This document shows positions 42,320-49,686 of a DNA stretch of 64,000 nt, piece after piece; position 1 is the stretch's first letter; each line of letters begins with the position of its first letter. The stretch is from DATBLE01 sp963734065 (GTDB lineage Bacteria > Actinomycetota > Thermoleophilia > Gaiellales > Gaiellaceae). Both the position numbers and the translations under genes were made by a program. The stretch covers positions 62,001-126,000 of the forward strand of contig CAVTFN010000006.1 in NCBI GenBank assembly GCA_963734065.1. The letters run 5' to 3'. The notes under the pieces were generated by a model, which saw only the letters and a list, made by a program, of their open reading frames with translations, searched no databases and was not told where the DNA came from.

Positions 42320-43791
42320 AGCGACGCGACCGCCTTCGTCGCCAGATCGATCAGCGGCTGCACCGCGAAGAACGAGCCGACCACGACGACGACGCACGCT
42401 GCCGTCCCCACCTGGAGCAGCGAGTCGCGCGGCGGCTGGCCGCCGGCGGCGAACTGGAGCTCGGCGCTCGGGCGCAGGTACAGCGCCCGGATCACGTTGA
42501 GGTAGTAGTAGAGGCTGACCGCGGTCGCGAGCACGCCGACAATCACGAGCCAGAGCCAGCCGCGGTCGTACGCTGCGGAGAAGACGTAGAACTTGCCCAG
42601 GAAGCCGCCGGTCGGCGGCAGGCCCGCGAAGCTGAGCATGAACGTCCACATGGACGCGCCGAGCAGCGGCCGCTCCCAGCCCATCCCGGCCAGGTCGTCG
42701 ACGGTCACGTCGTGCCCGAGCTCTCGCTCCCGGGCGGCGACCACGGCGAAGGCGCCGATCGATGCCGCCGCGTAGGGGATCAGGTAGTAGAGGAGCGCGC
42801 GGCCGCCGAGCGCGCTGTTCGCGGAGACGGCGATCAGCATGAAGCCGGCGTTCGAGATCGACGAGTACGCGAGCAGCCGCTTCAGGTTCTTCTGGACGAG
42901 CGCGGCGAAGTTGCCGAGGACGAGCGAGCAGACGGCGATCACCGCCAGCGCGACCGTCCAGAGGTCGTCCTCCTGCGGGAAGGCGGTGACGAGGATCCGG
43001 AAGGTGAGGAGCAGCGCGGCAACCTTTGTCGCCGCCGCCATGAACGCGGTCACCGAGGTCGGCGCGCCCTCGTAGACGTCGGGCGTCCACATGTGGAACG
43101 GCGCCGCAGACGCCTTGAACCCGAGCCCGACGAGGATCATCGCGAGGCCGGTGAGGAGCAGCGCGTCGCCGCTGAGCCCGCCGGCCGTGACCGCCTCGGC
43201 GATCCCGTCGAAGGTCAGCTTCCCGGTCGCGCCGTAGACGAGCGCCGAGCCGAACAGGAGCACGGCGGAGCCGAAGCCGCCGACGATCAGGTACTTCAGG
43301 CCCGCCTCGAGCGAGCGTTCCCGGCGGTAGTCGATCGCGCAGAGGATGTACAGCGAGATCGAGAACCACTCCAGGCCGAGGAACAGCGTCAGCAGCGAGT
43401 TCGCCTGGGTGAGGAACATCATCCCGGCGGCGGCGGTGGCGAGGAGCGCGTAGTACTCGGCGACGTGGCCGTGACGGTGCTCCGTGTACGAGACGAGCAC
43501 GGCGACGAGGCCGACGAGGGCGAGGATGATCGCCGCCAGCGCGAAGAAGCGGTCGCGGCGGACGGTGTCCTCGTACACGGAGATGCCGATCGGTGTCCTG
43601 TCGTAGAGCAGGATCGCGGCGACGAAGGCGCCGACGAAGCCGGCGGCGGTCGTGGCCGCAGCGGTCGCGCGGCGGGCCGCCTGCGGAACGAGCACGGCGA
43701 CCATCAGGCAGGCCCCGGCCGCGATCAGCAGGATCAGCGACGGCGAGATCGAGAACCAGTCGACGGGCGGGCGGGCGACGGCGGCGATCAC
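42316..43791 (-). CDS. nuoN: NADH-quinone oxidoreductase subunit N
   Basis: 491 residues, about 14 membrane helices, antiporter-like subunit. Contains FKASAAPFHMWTPDVYEGAP and KNLKRLLAYSSISNAGFML, with the conserved Lys residues of the proton channel. Last gene of nuoA-N; GTG overlaps the nuoM stop by four bases. No terminator hairpin is seen before the overlapping cupin gene. Confidence 0.96.
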   Translation of the reverse strand: MIAAVARPPVDWFSISPSLILLIAAGACLMVAVLVPQAARRATAAATTAAGFVGAFVAAILLYDRTPIGISVYEDTVRRDRFFALAAIILALVGLVAVLVSYTEHRHGHVAEYYALLATAAAGMMFLTQANSLLTLFLGLEWFSISLYILCAIDYRRERSLEAGLKYLIVGGFGSAVLLFGSALVYGATGKLTFDGIAEAVTAGGLSGDALLLTGLAMILVGLGFKASAAPFHMWTPDVYEGAPTSVTAFMAAATKVAALLLTFRILVTAFPQEDDLWTVALAVIAVCSLVLGNFAALVQKNLKRLLAYSSISNAGFMLIAVSANSALGGRALLYYLIPYAAASIGAFAVVAARERELGHDVTVDDLAGMGWERPLLGASMWTFMLSFAGLPPTGGFLGKFYVFSAAYDRGWLWLVIVGVLATAVSLYYYLNVIRALYLRPSAELQFAAGGQPPRDSLLQVGTAACVVVVVGSFFAVQPLIDLATKAVASL

Positions 43792-45305
43792 TTCTCGAGT
43801 TCCTTGATCGCTGCGGTCAAGTCATCCTTGGTGGGCAGCTCGTTCCTGTCCACGAGCGCCTGAAGCCCGACCGATTCCCCTAGACGAAAGCCGACGCGCT
43901 CGGTGATCGCTGCGGGCCACGCGGACAGGAACAACAGGATGGCGATCAGCGGCACGAGGATCGCCAGCTCGGCCGGTCGCAGGTCGAGCGCGGCGTCGTG
44001 CACCGCCGGGCCCTTCCGGGAGTGCAGCACCGCCGAGATCATTCGCAGCACGTACATGGCCGCGAGCACGATTGCGACCGCGCCGACGACCGCGTAGAGC
44101 CAGCCCTGCTGGAAGACCCCGGCGAGGATCGCGAACTCGCCCGCGAACGCGCCCGAGCCCGGAACCGCCAAGGCGATGATCCCGGTCGCCATCAGCACCG
44201 TCGCCAGTGCGGGTCGGCCCTTGGCCATCCCGCCGAGCGACTCGAATCGCCCCGTCGCCGCCCGCCGCTCGACCGCGCCGGCGAGCATGAACAGCACGGC
44301 GGAGATCAGCCCGTGGTTGACCATCTGCAGCACGGCGCCGTTGATCCCCAGCGAGTTGGTTGCGAACAGCCCCAGCATGATCAGTCCGAGCTGGGCGAGC
44401 GACGAGTACGCGATCACCCCGCGGATGTCCGGCGCCCTGAAGGCGAGCAGCGAGCCGTAGATCAGCCCGATCGCCGCCAGCACCAGGATCGGCGTGCGGA
44501 AGTCCTGCACTCCCGCCGGGAAGAGCGAGAAGCAGATGCGCAGGAAGCCGAACGCGGCCGCCTTGGAGATGACGCCGGAGAGCACGGCCGACACCTCCGC
44601 CGGCGACTCGCGGTAGGCATCCGGCAGCCAGCCGTGGAACGGGAAGAGCGGCGCCTTGACGACGAACGCGGCGGCGAAGCCGAGGAAGATCCAGTCGCTG
44701 GCGTTCGTCCCGCCGCTGATCATCGAGAACGTCCCGGCCTGGAGCCCGTAGACGATCACCGCGGCCAGCATCAGCAGCGAGCCGACCATCGTGTAGATGA
44801 CGAACTTGATCGTCGCGTTCAGCCGGCCGGGCCCGCCCCATGCCCCGATCAGGACATAGAGGGGAATGAGCATCGCCTCCCAGAAGACGTAGAAGAGGAG
44901 GAGATCCTGGGCGGTGAAGACGCCGACGATCGCGCCGGTCAGGAACAGCATCAGCCCGTAGTAGGCGCGCGGCCGGTCACGGCCCATCCAGGCGCCGTAG
45001 GCGATCGAGGCGGCCATCACCACGGTCGTCAGGCCGACCAGCCAGACCGAGAAGCCCTGGTAGAAGCCGACCGAGTACGAGACGCCGAGATCCTTCAGCC
45101 AGGTGGCGTGGTTCGACTCCTGGAGCCCGCCGCGGTCGAAGTCGTAGCGGACGAGCGCCTCGATCCAGAAGCCGACCTCGAACAGCGAGACGAGCAGCGC
45201 GGCGGGCGCAATCCAGACCCGCGGCATCGGCACCACCCAGAGCACGAGCGCCCCGATCAGCGGGAGCATGATCATCGTCGTGGTGATCCAGCCGTGGCTC
45301 GTCAT
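43788..45305 (-). CDS. nuoM: NADH-quinone oxidoreductase subunit M
   Basis: 505 residues, about 14 helices. AQDLLLFYVFWEAMLIPLYVLI (conserved Glu in TM5) and FPFHGWLPDAYRESP are present, with GVIAYSSLAQLGLIMLG. One of three proton-pumping antiporter-like subunits. ATG 45305 is preceded by a hairpin with GAAGGGA in its loop. Confidence 0.97.
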   Translation of the reverse strand: MTSHGWITTTMIMLPLIGALVLWVVPMPRVWIAPAALLVSLFEVGFWIEALVRYDFDRGGLQESNHATWLKDLGVSYSVGFYQGFSVWLVGLTTVVMAASIAYGAWMGRDRPRAYYGLMLFLTGAIVGVFTAQDLLLFYVFWEAMLIPLYVLIGAWGGPGRLNATIKFVIYTMVGSLLMLAAVIVYGLQAGTFSMISGGTNASDWIFLGFAAAFVVKAPLFPFHGWLPDAYRESPAEVSAVLSGVISKAAAFGFLRICFSLFPAGVQDFRTPILVLAAIGLIYGSLLAFRAPDIRGVIAYSSLAQLGLIMLGLFATNSLGINGAVLQMVNHGLISAVLFMLAGAVERRAATGRFESLGGMAKGRPALATVLMATGIIALAVPGSGAFAGEFAILAGVFQQGWLYAVVGAVAIVLAAMYVLRMISAVLHSRKGPAVHDAALDLRPAELAILVPLIAILLFLSAWPAAITERVGFRLGESVGLQALVDRNELPTKDDLTAAIKELEK

Positions 45306-45306
45306 G

Positions 45307-45382
45307 CCATTTCCGTCCCTTCGGGCCGGAAATGGTTAGGAAAGGCCCTGCGCCTTTCTAACCATTTTGTGCAGCAAAATGG
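45307..45382 (-). repeat. Triple palindrome between nuoL and nuoM, ribosome site in one loop
   Basis: Three hairpins in a row: CCATTTCCG (45307-45315) with CGGAAATGG (45327-45335); GGTTAGGAAAGGC (45334-45346) with GCCTTTCTAACC (45352-45363), one bulge; CCATTTTG (45362-45369) with CAAAATGG (45375-45382). On the transcribed strand the first hairpin's loop holds GAAGGGA, ten bases before nuoM ATG. The middle and outer parts also form a large inverted repeat AATGGTTAG...CTAACCATT. Confidence 0.85.
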
Positions 45383-45384
45383 GG

Positions 45385-47268
45385 TCACCGCACCGCGATG
45401 AAGACGAGGATGAGGACGGCGAGCCCGGCGGCGAGCGCGAACGCGTACACGCGGACGAGGCCGGTCTGGAGCTCGCGGAACCAGCCGCCGGCGCGGCGCG
45501 TCAGTCCGGCGACGCCGACGATCGAGCCGTTCACGATCGGGCCCTCGACCGTCCAGTCGAGGATCCGCGAGAACGCGACCGCCGGCCAGTAGAAGAGGCC
45601 GTTGTACAGCTCGTCGAAGTAGAACTTGTGCTCGAGCACGGCCCACGCCCGTGGCGCGGCGGCACGCCGGGCCGAGTAGATCCACCAGGCGACGCCGATC
45701 CCGGCCAGGCCGAAGGCCACGGCGACGATGCTCGCGACCGCCTCCTGGGTGCCGGTGGCCTCGACCAGCGGCTCGGCCACCGGCCTCAGCCAGTCGGTGA
45801 TCGGCGTCCAGACGTTCGCGAACTGGATCCACCCGCCGAACGCCGCCAGCACGGCCAGCACCGCGACCGTCAACCCCATCGACCACTCGACGAGGCGATC
45901 GTGCGCAGCGTGCGGCGGGTGCTCGCGCACGTACGCGGACTGCTCGCCGCCGAAGACGACGAACAGCATCCGGAACGTGTACAGGCCGGTGAGGAACGTG
46001 CCGGCGATCGCGGCCGCGAACAGGACGTAGCCGAACCAGTCCTCGCGCCCGAGCGTCGCCGCGATGATCGAGTCCTTGGCGAAGAAGCCGGAGAGCGGCG
46101 GCATCCCGGCGAGCGCGAGCCCACCGACCAGCATCGCCCACCAAGTCTTCGGCATCAGCTTCCGGAGGCCGCCCATCTTGCGGATGTCCTGCTCACCACC
46201 CAGCGCGTGGATGACGATCCCTGCACCGAGGAAGAGCAGCGCCTTGAAGAACGCGTGCGCCATCAGCAGGAACATCGCGTTCGCGTAGGCGCCGATCCCC
46301 GCGCCGAGGAACATGTAGCCGATCTGCGACATCGTCGAGTACGCGATCACGCGCTTGATGTCCGTCTGGACGAGTGCGATCAGCCCGGCAATCAGCAGCG
46401 TCAGGGTGCCGAGCACGGCCGCGGTGTCCTGGACGTTCGGCGCCAGCTCGAACAGCGGGTGCGTGCGGACGATCAGGTAGACGCCGGCCGTGACCATCGT
46501 CGCCGCGTGGATCAGCGCGCTGACCGGCGTCGGGCCTTCCATCGCGTCCGGAAGCCACGTCTGCAGCGGCAGCTGCGCCGACTTCGCCACCGCGCCGCCG
46601 AGCAGCCCGAGTGCGACCAGCACGAGCACCGTCTGGCTCAGCCCGCCCGCCTTCGCGAACACGACGTCGAAGTCGAGCGAGCCCGTCTTCTGGATCAGCA
46701 GGAAGAAGGCGAGCGCCATGGTCGCGTCGCCGACCGCGTTCATGATGAACGCCTTCTTGGCGGCGGCGACCGCGCTCGGCCGCTCGTGCCAGAAGCCGAT
46801 CAGGAGATACGACGAGAGCCCGACCAGGCCCCAGCCGATCAGCAGGAACAGCAGGTTCCCGCCCTGGACGAGCAGCAGCATCGAGAAGACGAACAGCGAC
46901 ATGTACGCGAAGTACCGGCGCTCCTCGTCGTCGCCGTCCATGTAGCCGAGCGAGTACGCGACGATCAGCGACCCGACCCCGGTGACGATCAGCATCATGA
47001 ACACCGACAGCGGGTCGGTCAGGATCGAGAAGCCGACCTTGAAGTTGCCGGCGACGAGCCAGTTGTAGGCGGTCGAGGTCTCCGACCGGTCCTCCGGAGA
47101 CCGGCTCAGCATCTCGACGAAGACGACGACCGCAGCCGCGAACGCCGCGCCGGACGAGAGGGTGGAGATCCAGCCGGCCGTTCGCCGTGAGATCGCGCCG
47201 CCGAGCAGCGTGATCAGCACGGTCGAGGCGAGCGGCAGGAGCAGGCAGGTCCAGGCGGCGGCGGTCAT
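45385..47268 (-). CDS. nuoL: NADH-quinone oxidoreductase subunit L
   Basis: 627 residues, about 16 helices with the long lateral helix at the C-terminus. LIGWGLVGLSSYLLIGFWHERPSA, KSAQLPLQTWLPDAMEGPTPVSALIHAATMVTAG and IKRVIAYSTMSQIGYMFLG are standard NuoL blocks with pumping Lys/Glu residues. Starts one base after the nuoK stop. Confidence 0.97.
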   Translation of the reverse strand: MTAAAWTCLLLPLASTVLITLLGGAISRRTAGWISTLSSGAAFAAAVVVFVEMLSRSPEDRSETSTAYNWLVAGNFKVGFSILTDPLSVFMMLIVTGVGSLIVAYSLGYMDGDDEERRYFAYMSLFVFSMLLLVQGGNLLFLLIGWGLVGLSSYLLIGFWHERPSAVAAAKKAFIMNAVGDATMALAFFLLIQKTGSLDFDVVFAKAGGLSQTVLVLVALGLLGGAVAKSAQLPLQTWLPDAMEGPTPVSALIHAATMVTAGVYLIVRTHPLFELAPNVQDTAAVLGTLTLLIAGLIALVQTDIKRVIAYSTMSQIGYMFLGAGIGAYANAMFLLMAHAFFKALLFLGAGIVIHALGGEQDIRKMGGLRKLMPKTWWAMLVGGLALAGMPPLSGFFAKDSIIAATLGREDWFGYVLFAAAIAGTFLTGLYTFRMLFVVFGGEQSAYVREHPPHAAHDRLVEWSMGLTVAVLAVLAAFGGWIQFANVWTPITDWLRPVAEPLVEATGTQEAVASIVAVAFGLAGIGVAWWIYSARRAAAPRAWAVLEHKFYFDELYNGLFYWPAVAFSRILDWTVEGPIVNGSIVGVAGLTRRAGGWFRELQTGLVRVYAFALAAGLAVLILVFIAVR

Positions 47269-47269
47269 C

Positions 47270-47578
47270 TCATCCGCGCAGCGACGAGAACTTGTCGACG
47301 TCGAGGGCGAGGTTCTTCCGGGCCATCGCCACGATCAGCCCGAGCCCGACGACGACCTCGGAGGCGGCGACCGCCATCACCGCGAGCGCGAAGATCTGGC
47401 CGTCGCCGTTCGCGAAGTGCCGGGAGAAGGCGATCAGCGCGAGGTTCGCCCCGTTCAGCATGATCTCGAGGGAGAGCAGCACGATCAGCGGGTTGCGCCG
47501 GATCAGCACGCCGAGCGCGCCCGTAGTGAAGAGGAACGCGGCGACGATCAGGTACGCGGCGGTGTCAGGCCCGAGCAT
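47270..47578 (-). CDS. nuoK: NADH-quinone oxidoreductase subunit K
   Basis: 102 residues, three helices, with conserved Glu in SLEIMLNGANLALIAFS and AVAASEVVVGLGLIVA. Overlaps nuoJ by 14 bases. Confidence 0.96.
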   Translation of the reverse strand: MLGPDTAAYLIVAAFLFTTGALGVLIRRNPLIVLLSLEIMLNGANLALIAFSRHFANGDGQIFALAVMAVAASEVVVGLGLIVAMARKNLALDVDKFSSLRG

Positions 47579-48131
47579 CGTCCGTCTCCACCGGGGACTG
47601 CTCGCGCGAGTGGCTGCCGAGGATCACTCCGCCGACGGCAGCGACCAGCAGGACCACCGAGATCAGCTCGAACGCCAGCAGCTGGTCGGTGAGGAACAAC
47701 TGCCCGATCTGGCTCGGGCTGCCGAACGCATCGGTGATCTCCGCCGCCTTCGAGAGGTGCCCGTCCGCCTGGCCGGCGATCACGATCACGATCTCGACCA
47801 GCAGCGCGGCCGAGGCGACGATCGCCGCGATCGTCTGGGCGGGGAGCTGCCCGGTCCACGGCGTGTCCGCCTTCCCGCCCAGGTAGGCGATCACGAACAG
47901 GAACATGACCATCACCGCCCCGGCGTAGACGAGCACCTGTGCGGCGGCGACGAACTCGGCGGAGAGCAGCAGGTAGAGCACGGCGAGCGAGCCGAGGTTC
48001 CCGATCAGCGCCAGCGCCGAGTAGAACGGGTTCGAGAACGAGATCACGGCCACACCCGATCCCAAACAGGCGAAGGCAGCCGCGACCCAGACCGCCCAGA
48101 CGAGAACGTTGCCGGCGCTGGCCACGATCAT
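47565..48131 (-). CDS. nuoJ: NADH-quinone oxidoreductase subunit J
   Basis: 188 residues, five helices; FSNPFYSALALIGNLGSLAVLYLLL and AAAQVLVYAGAVMVMFLFVIAYL are NuoJ marks. No Shine-Dalgarno precedes ATG 48131: the bases before it are the end of a long hairpin (CCTGTCCCC). Confidence 0.95.
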   Translation of the reverse strand: MIVASAGNVLVWAVWVAAAFACLGSGVAVISFSNPFYSALALIGNLGSLAVLYLLLSAEFVAAAQVLVYAGAVMVMFLFVIAYLGGKADTPWTGQLPAQTIAAIVASAALLVEIVIVIAGQADGHLSKAAEITDAFGSPSQIGQLFLTDQLLAFELISVVLLVAAVGGVILGSHSREQSPVETDDARA

Positions 48132-48132
48132 G

Positions 48133-48200
48133 GGGACAGGTGTTGCATTCGAGCGTCGGCGTGACGGGGCGGGTGAATGTGCGAATCCAAGACCTGTCCC
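48133..48200. repeat. 19-bp imperfect inverted repeat filling the nuoI-nuoJ gap
   Basis: GGGACAGGTGTTGCATTCG (48133-48151) pairs with CGAATCCAAGACCTGTCCC (48182-48200) with two mismatches, loop 30 bases. The element spans the gap between the nuoI stop and nuoJ ATG almost exactly; on the transcribed strand it begins TAGGGACAGG, so the nuoI stop TAG touches its edge. REP-like in form. Confidence 0.85.
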
Positions 48201-48694
48201 TAGGAATGCGCTTCGTAGTAGGGAATCGGCGTGTCGAACTCGTCGGGATCGGCGACCGGCACGCGCTTGATCGGCTCGGCGAGCAGCATGTCCTTCGTGT
48301 AGATCAGGTCGTCGCGGGAGTACTCGGAGATCTCGAAGTCGTTGCCGAGCGTGATCGCGTCGAACGGGCAGGCGAGCTCGCAGTAGCCGCAGAAGATGCA
48401 GCGGCTCATGTTGATCTCGTAGATCCGTGCGTAGCGCTCGCCCGCGGACACGCGGTTGTCGGCGGTGTTCTCGGCGGCGACGACGCGGATGCAGTCGGCC
48501 GGGCAGGCGGCGGCGCAGAGCGAGCAGCCGACGCACTTCTCCAGGCCGTTCTCGTGCAGGTGCAGACGGTGGCGGCCGCGGAAGCGCGGGTAGACGGGCC
48601 GCTTGTACTCGGGGTACTGCTGTGTGATCGGCTTCTTGAACATCTGGCCGAACGTGACGGCGAAGCCCTTGAGCGAGTCGATCGGCTGCGGCAC
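48200..48694 (-). CDS. nuoI: NADH-quinone oxidoreductase subunit I
   Basis: 164 residues with two 4Fe-4S motifs, CVGCSLCAAACPADC and CIFCGYCELACPFDA. Passes electrons toward NuoB. GTG 48694 overlaps the nuoH stop; no extended N-terminus needed. Confidence 0.97.
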   Translation of the reverse strand: MPQPIDSLKGFAVTFGQMFKKPITQQYPEYKRPVYPRFRGRHRLHLHENGLEKCVGCSLCAAACPADCIRVVAAENTADNRVSAGERYARIYEINMSRCIFCGYCELACPFDAITLGNDFEISEYSRDDLIYTKDMLLAEPIKRVPVADPDEFDTPIPYYEAHS

Positions 48695-49686
48695 TAGAAG
48701 ATCACCACGAAGAGCGCCGTGATCACGGCATTGACCGTCGCTACCGGGAGCAGGATCTTCCAGCCGAAGCGCATCAACTGGTCGTAGCGCAGGCGCGGCA
48801 GCGTCGCCCGCAGCCAGATGAAGACCGAGATCGCCAGCACGAGCTTGATGAAGAACCAGAGCGGCCCGAGTGGCGCCCACGGGCCCTCCCAGCCGCCGAA
48901 GAAGAGCGTGACCGCGAGCGCCGACAGGACGATCACGTTCACGTACTCGGCCATCTGGAACAGGCCCCAGCGCATCCCGGAGTACTCGGTCGAGTAGCCG
49001 CCGACGAGCTCGGTGTCGGCCTCGGGCAGGTCGAACGGCGGACGGTTCGTCTCCGCGACGCCGGCGATGAAGAAGCAGATGAGCCCGACGAACTGCGGCG
49101 CGGCGTACCACCAGTCCCTCACCTGAGCGTCGACGATCCCGGAGAGCGAGAGCGTGTGCGCCATCAGCACGACGCCGAGCACGGACAGCGCCAGCGAGAC
49201 CTCGTACGAGACCATCTGCGCGCACATCCGCATCGACCCGAGCAGCGAGTACTTCGACTCCGACGCCCAGCCGCCGATGATGAACCCGTAGATCCCGAGC
49301 GAGCCGAGCGCGAAGATCAGGATCAGGGAGATCGGCAGGTCGGCGATCTCGCCGTTCACGTGGTAGTGCCAGATCTGCCAGCCCTCACCCCAGGGAATCA
49401 CGCTGAACGCGGTCAGCGCGGTGAAAGCGGCGAACGCCGGTGCGAGCAGATAGAGCGTGTCGATCGCGGCGACCGGCGCGAACGCCTCCTTGCGCACCAT
49501 CTTGATCAGGTCGGCGAACGGCTGGAGGAGCCCCTTCGGGCCGGCGCGGTTCGGGCCGAGGCGCCGCTGCATGCGGGCGAGCAGCTTGCGCTCGTAGAGC
49601 GTCAGGAAGGCCATCGAGATCAGCAGGACGTTGATGAAGATCAGCGCCTTGATCAGCCCGATCCACCAGGGCTCGCCGTTGTTCAT
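48694..49686 (-). CDS. nuoH: NADH-quinone oxidoreductase subunit H
   Basis: 330 residues, eight helices, forming part of the quinone site. RMQRRLGPNRAGPKGLLQPFADLIKM and ETNRPPFDLPEADTELVGGYSTEYSG (acidic loop) are the family marks. ATG 49686 overlaps the nuoG stop by four bases and is preceded by a hairpin with GAAGGGA in its loop. Confidence 0.97.
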   Translation of the reverse strand: MNNGEPWWIGLIKALIFINVLLISMAFLTLYERKLLARMQRRLGPNRAGPKGLLQPFADLIKMVRKEAFAPVAAIDTLYLLAPAFAAFTALTAFSVIPWGEGWQIWHYHVNGEIADLPISLILIFALGSLGIYGFIIGGWASESKYSLLGSMRMCAQMVSYEVSLALSVLGVVLMAHTLSLSGIVDAQVRDWWYAAPQFVGLICFFIAGVAETNRPPFDLPEADTELVGGYSTEYSGMRWGLFQMAEYVNVIVLSALAVTLFFGGWEGPWAPLGPLWFFIKLVLAISVFIWLRATLPRLRYDQLMRFGWKILLPVATVNAVITALFVVIF

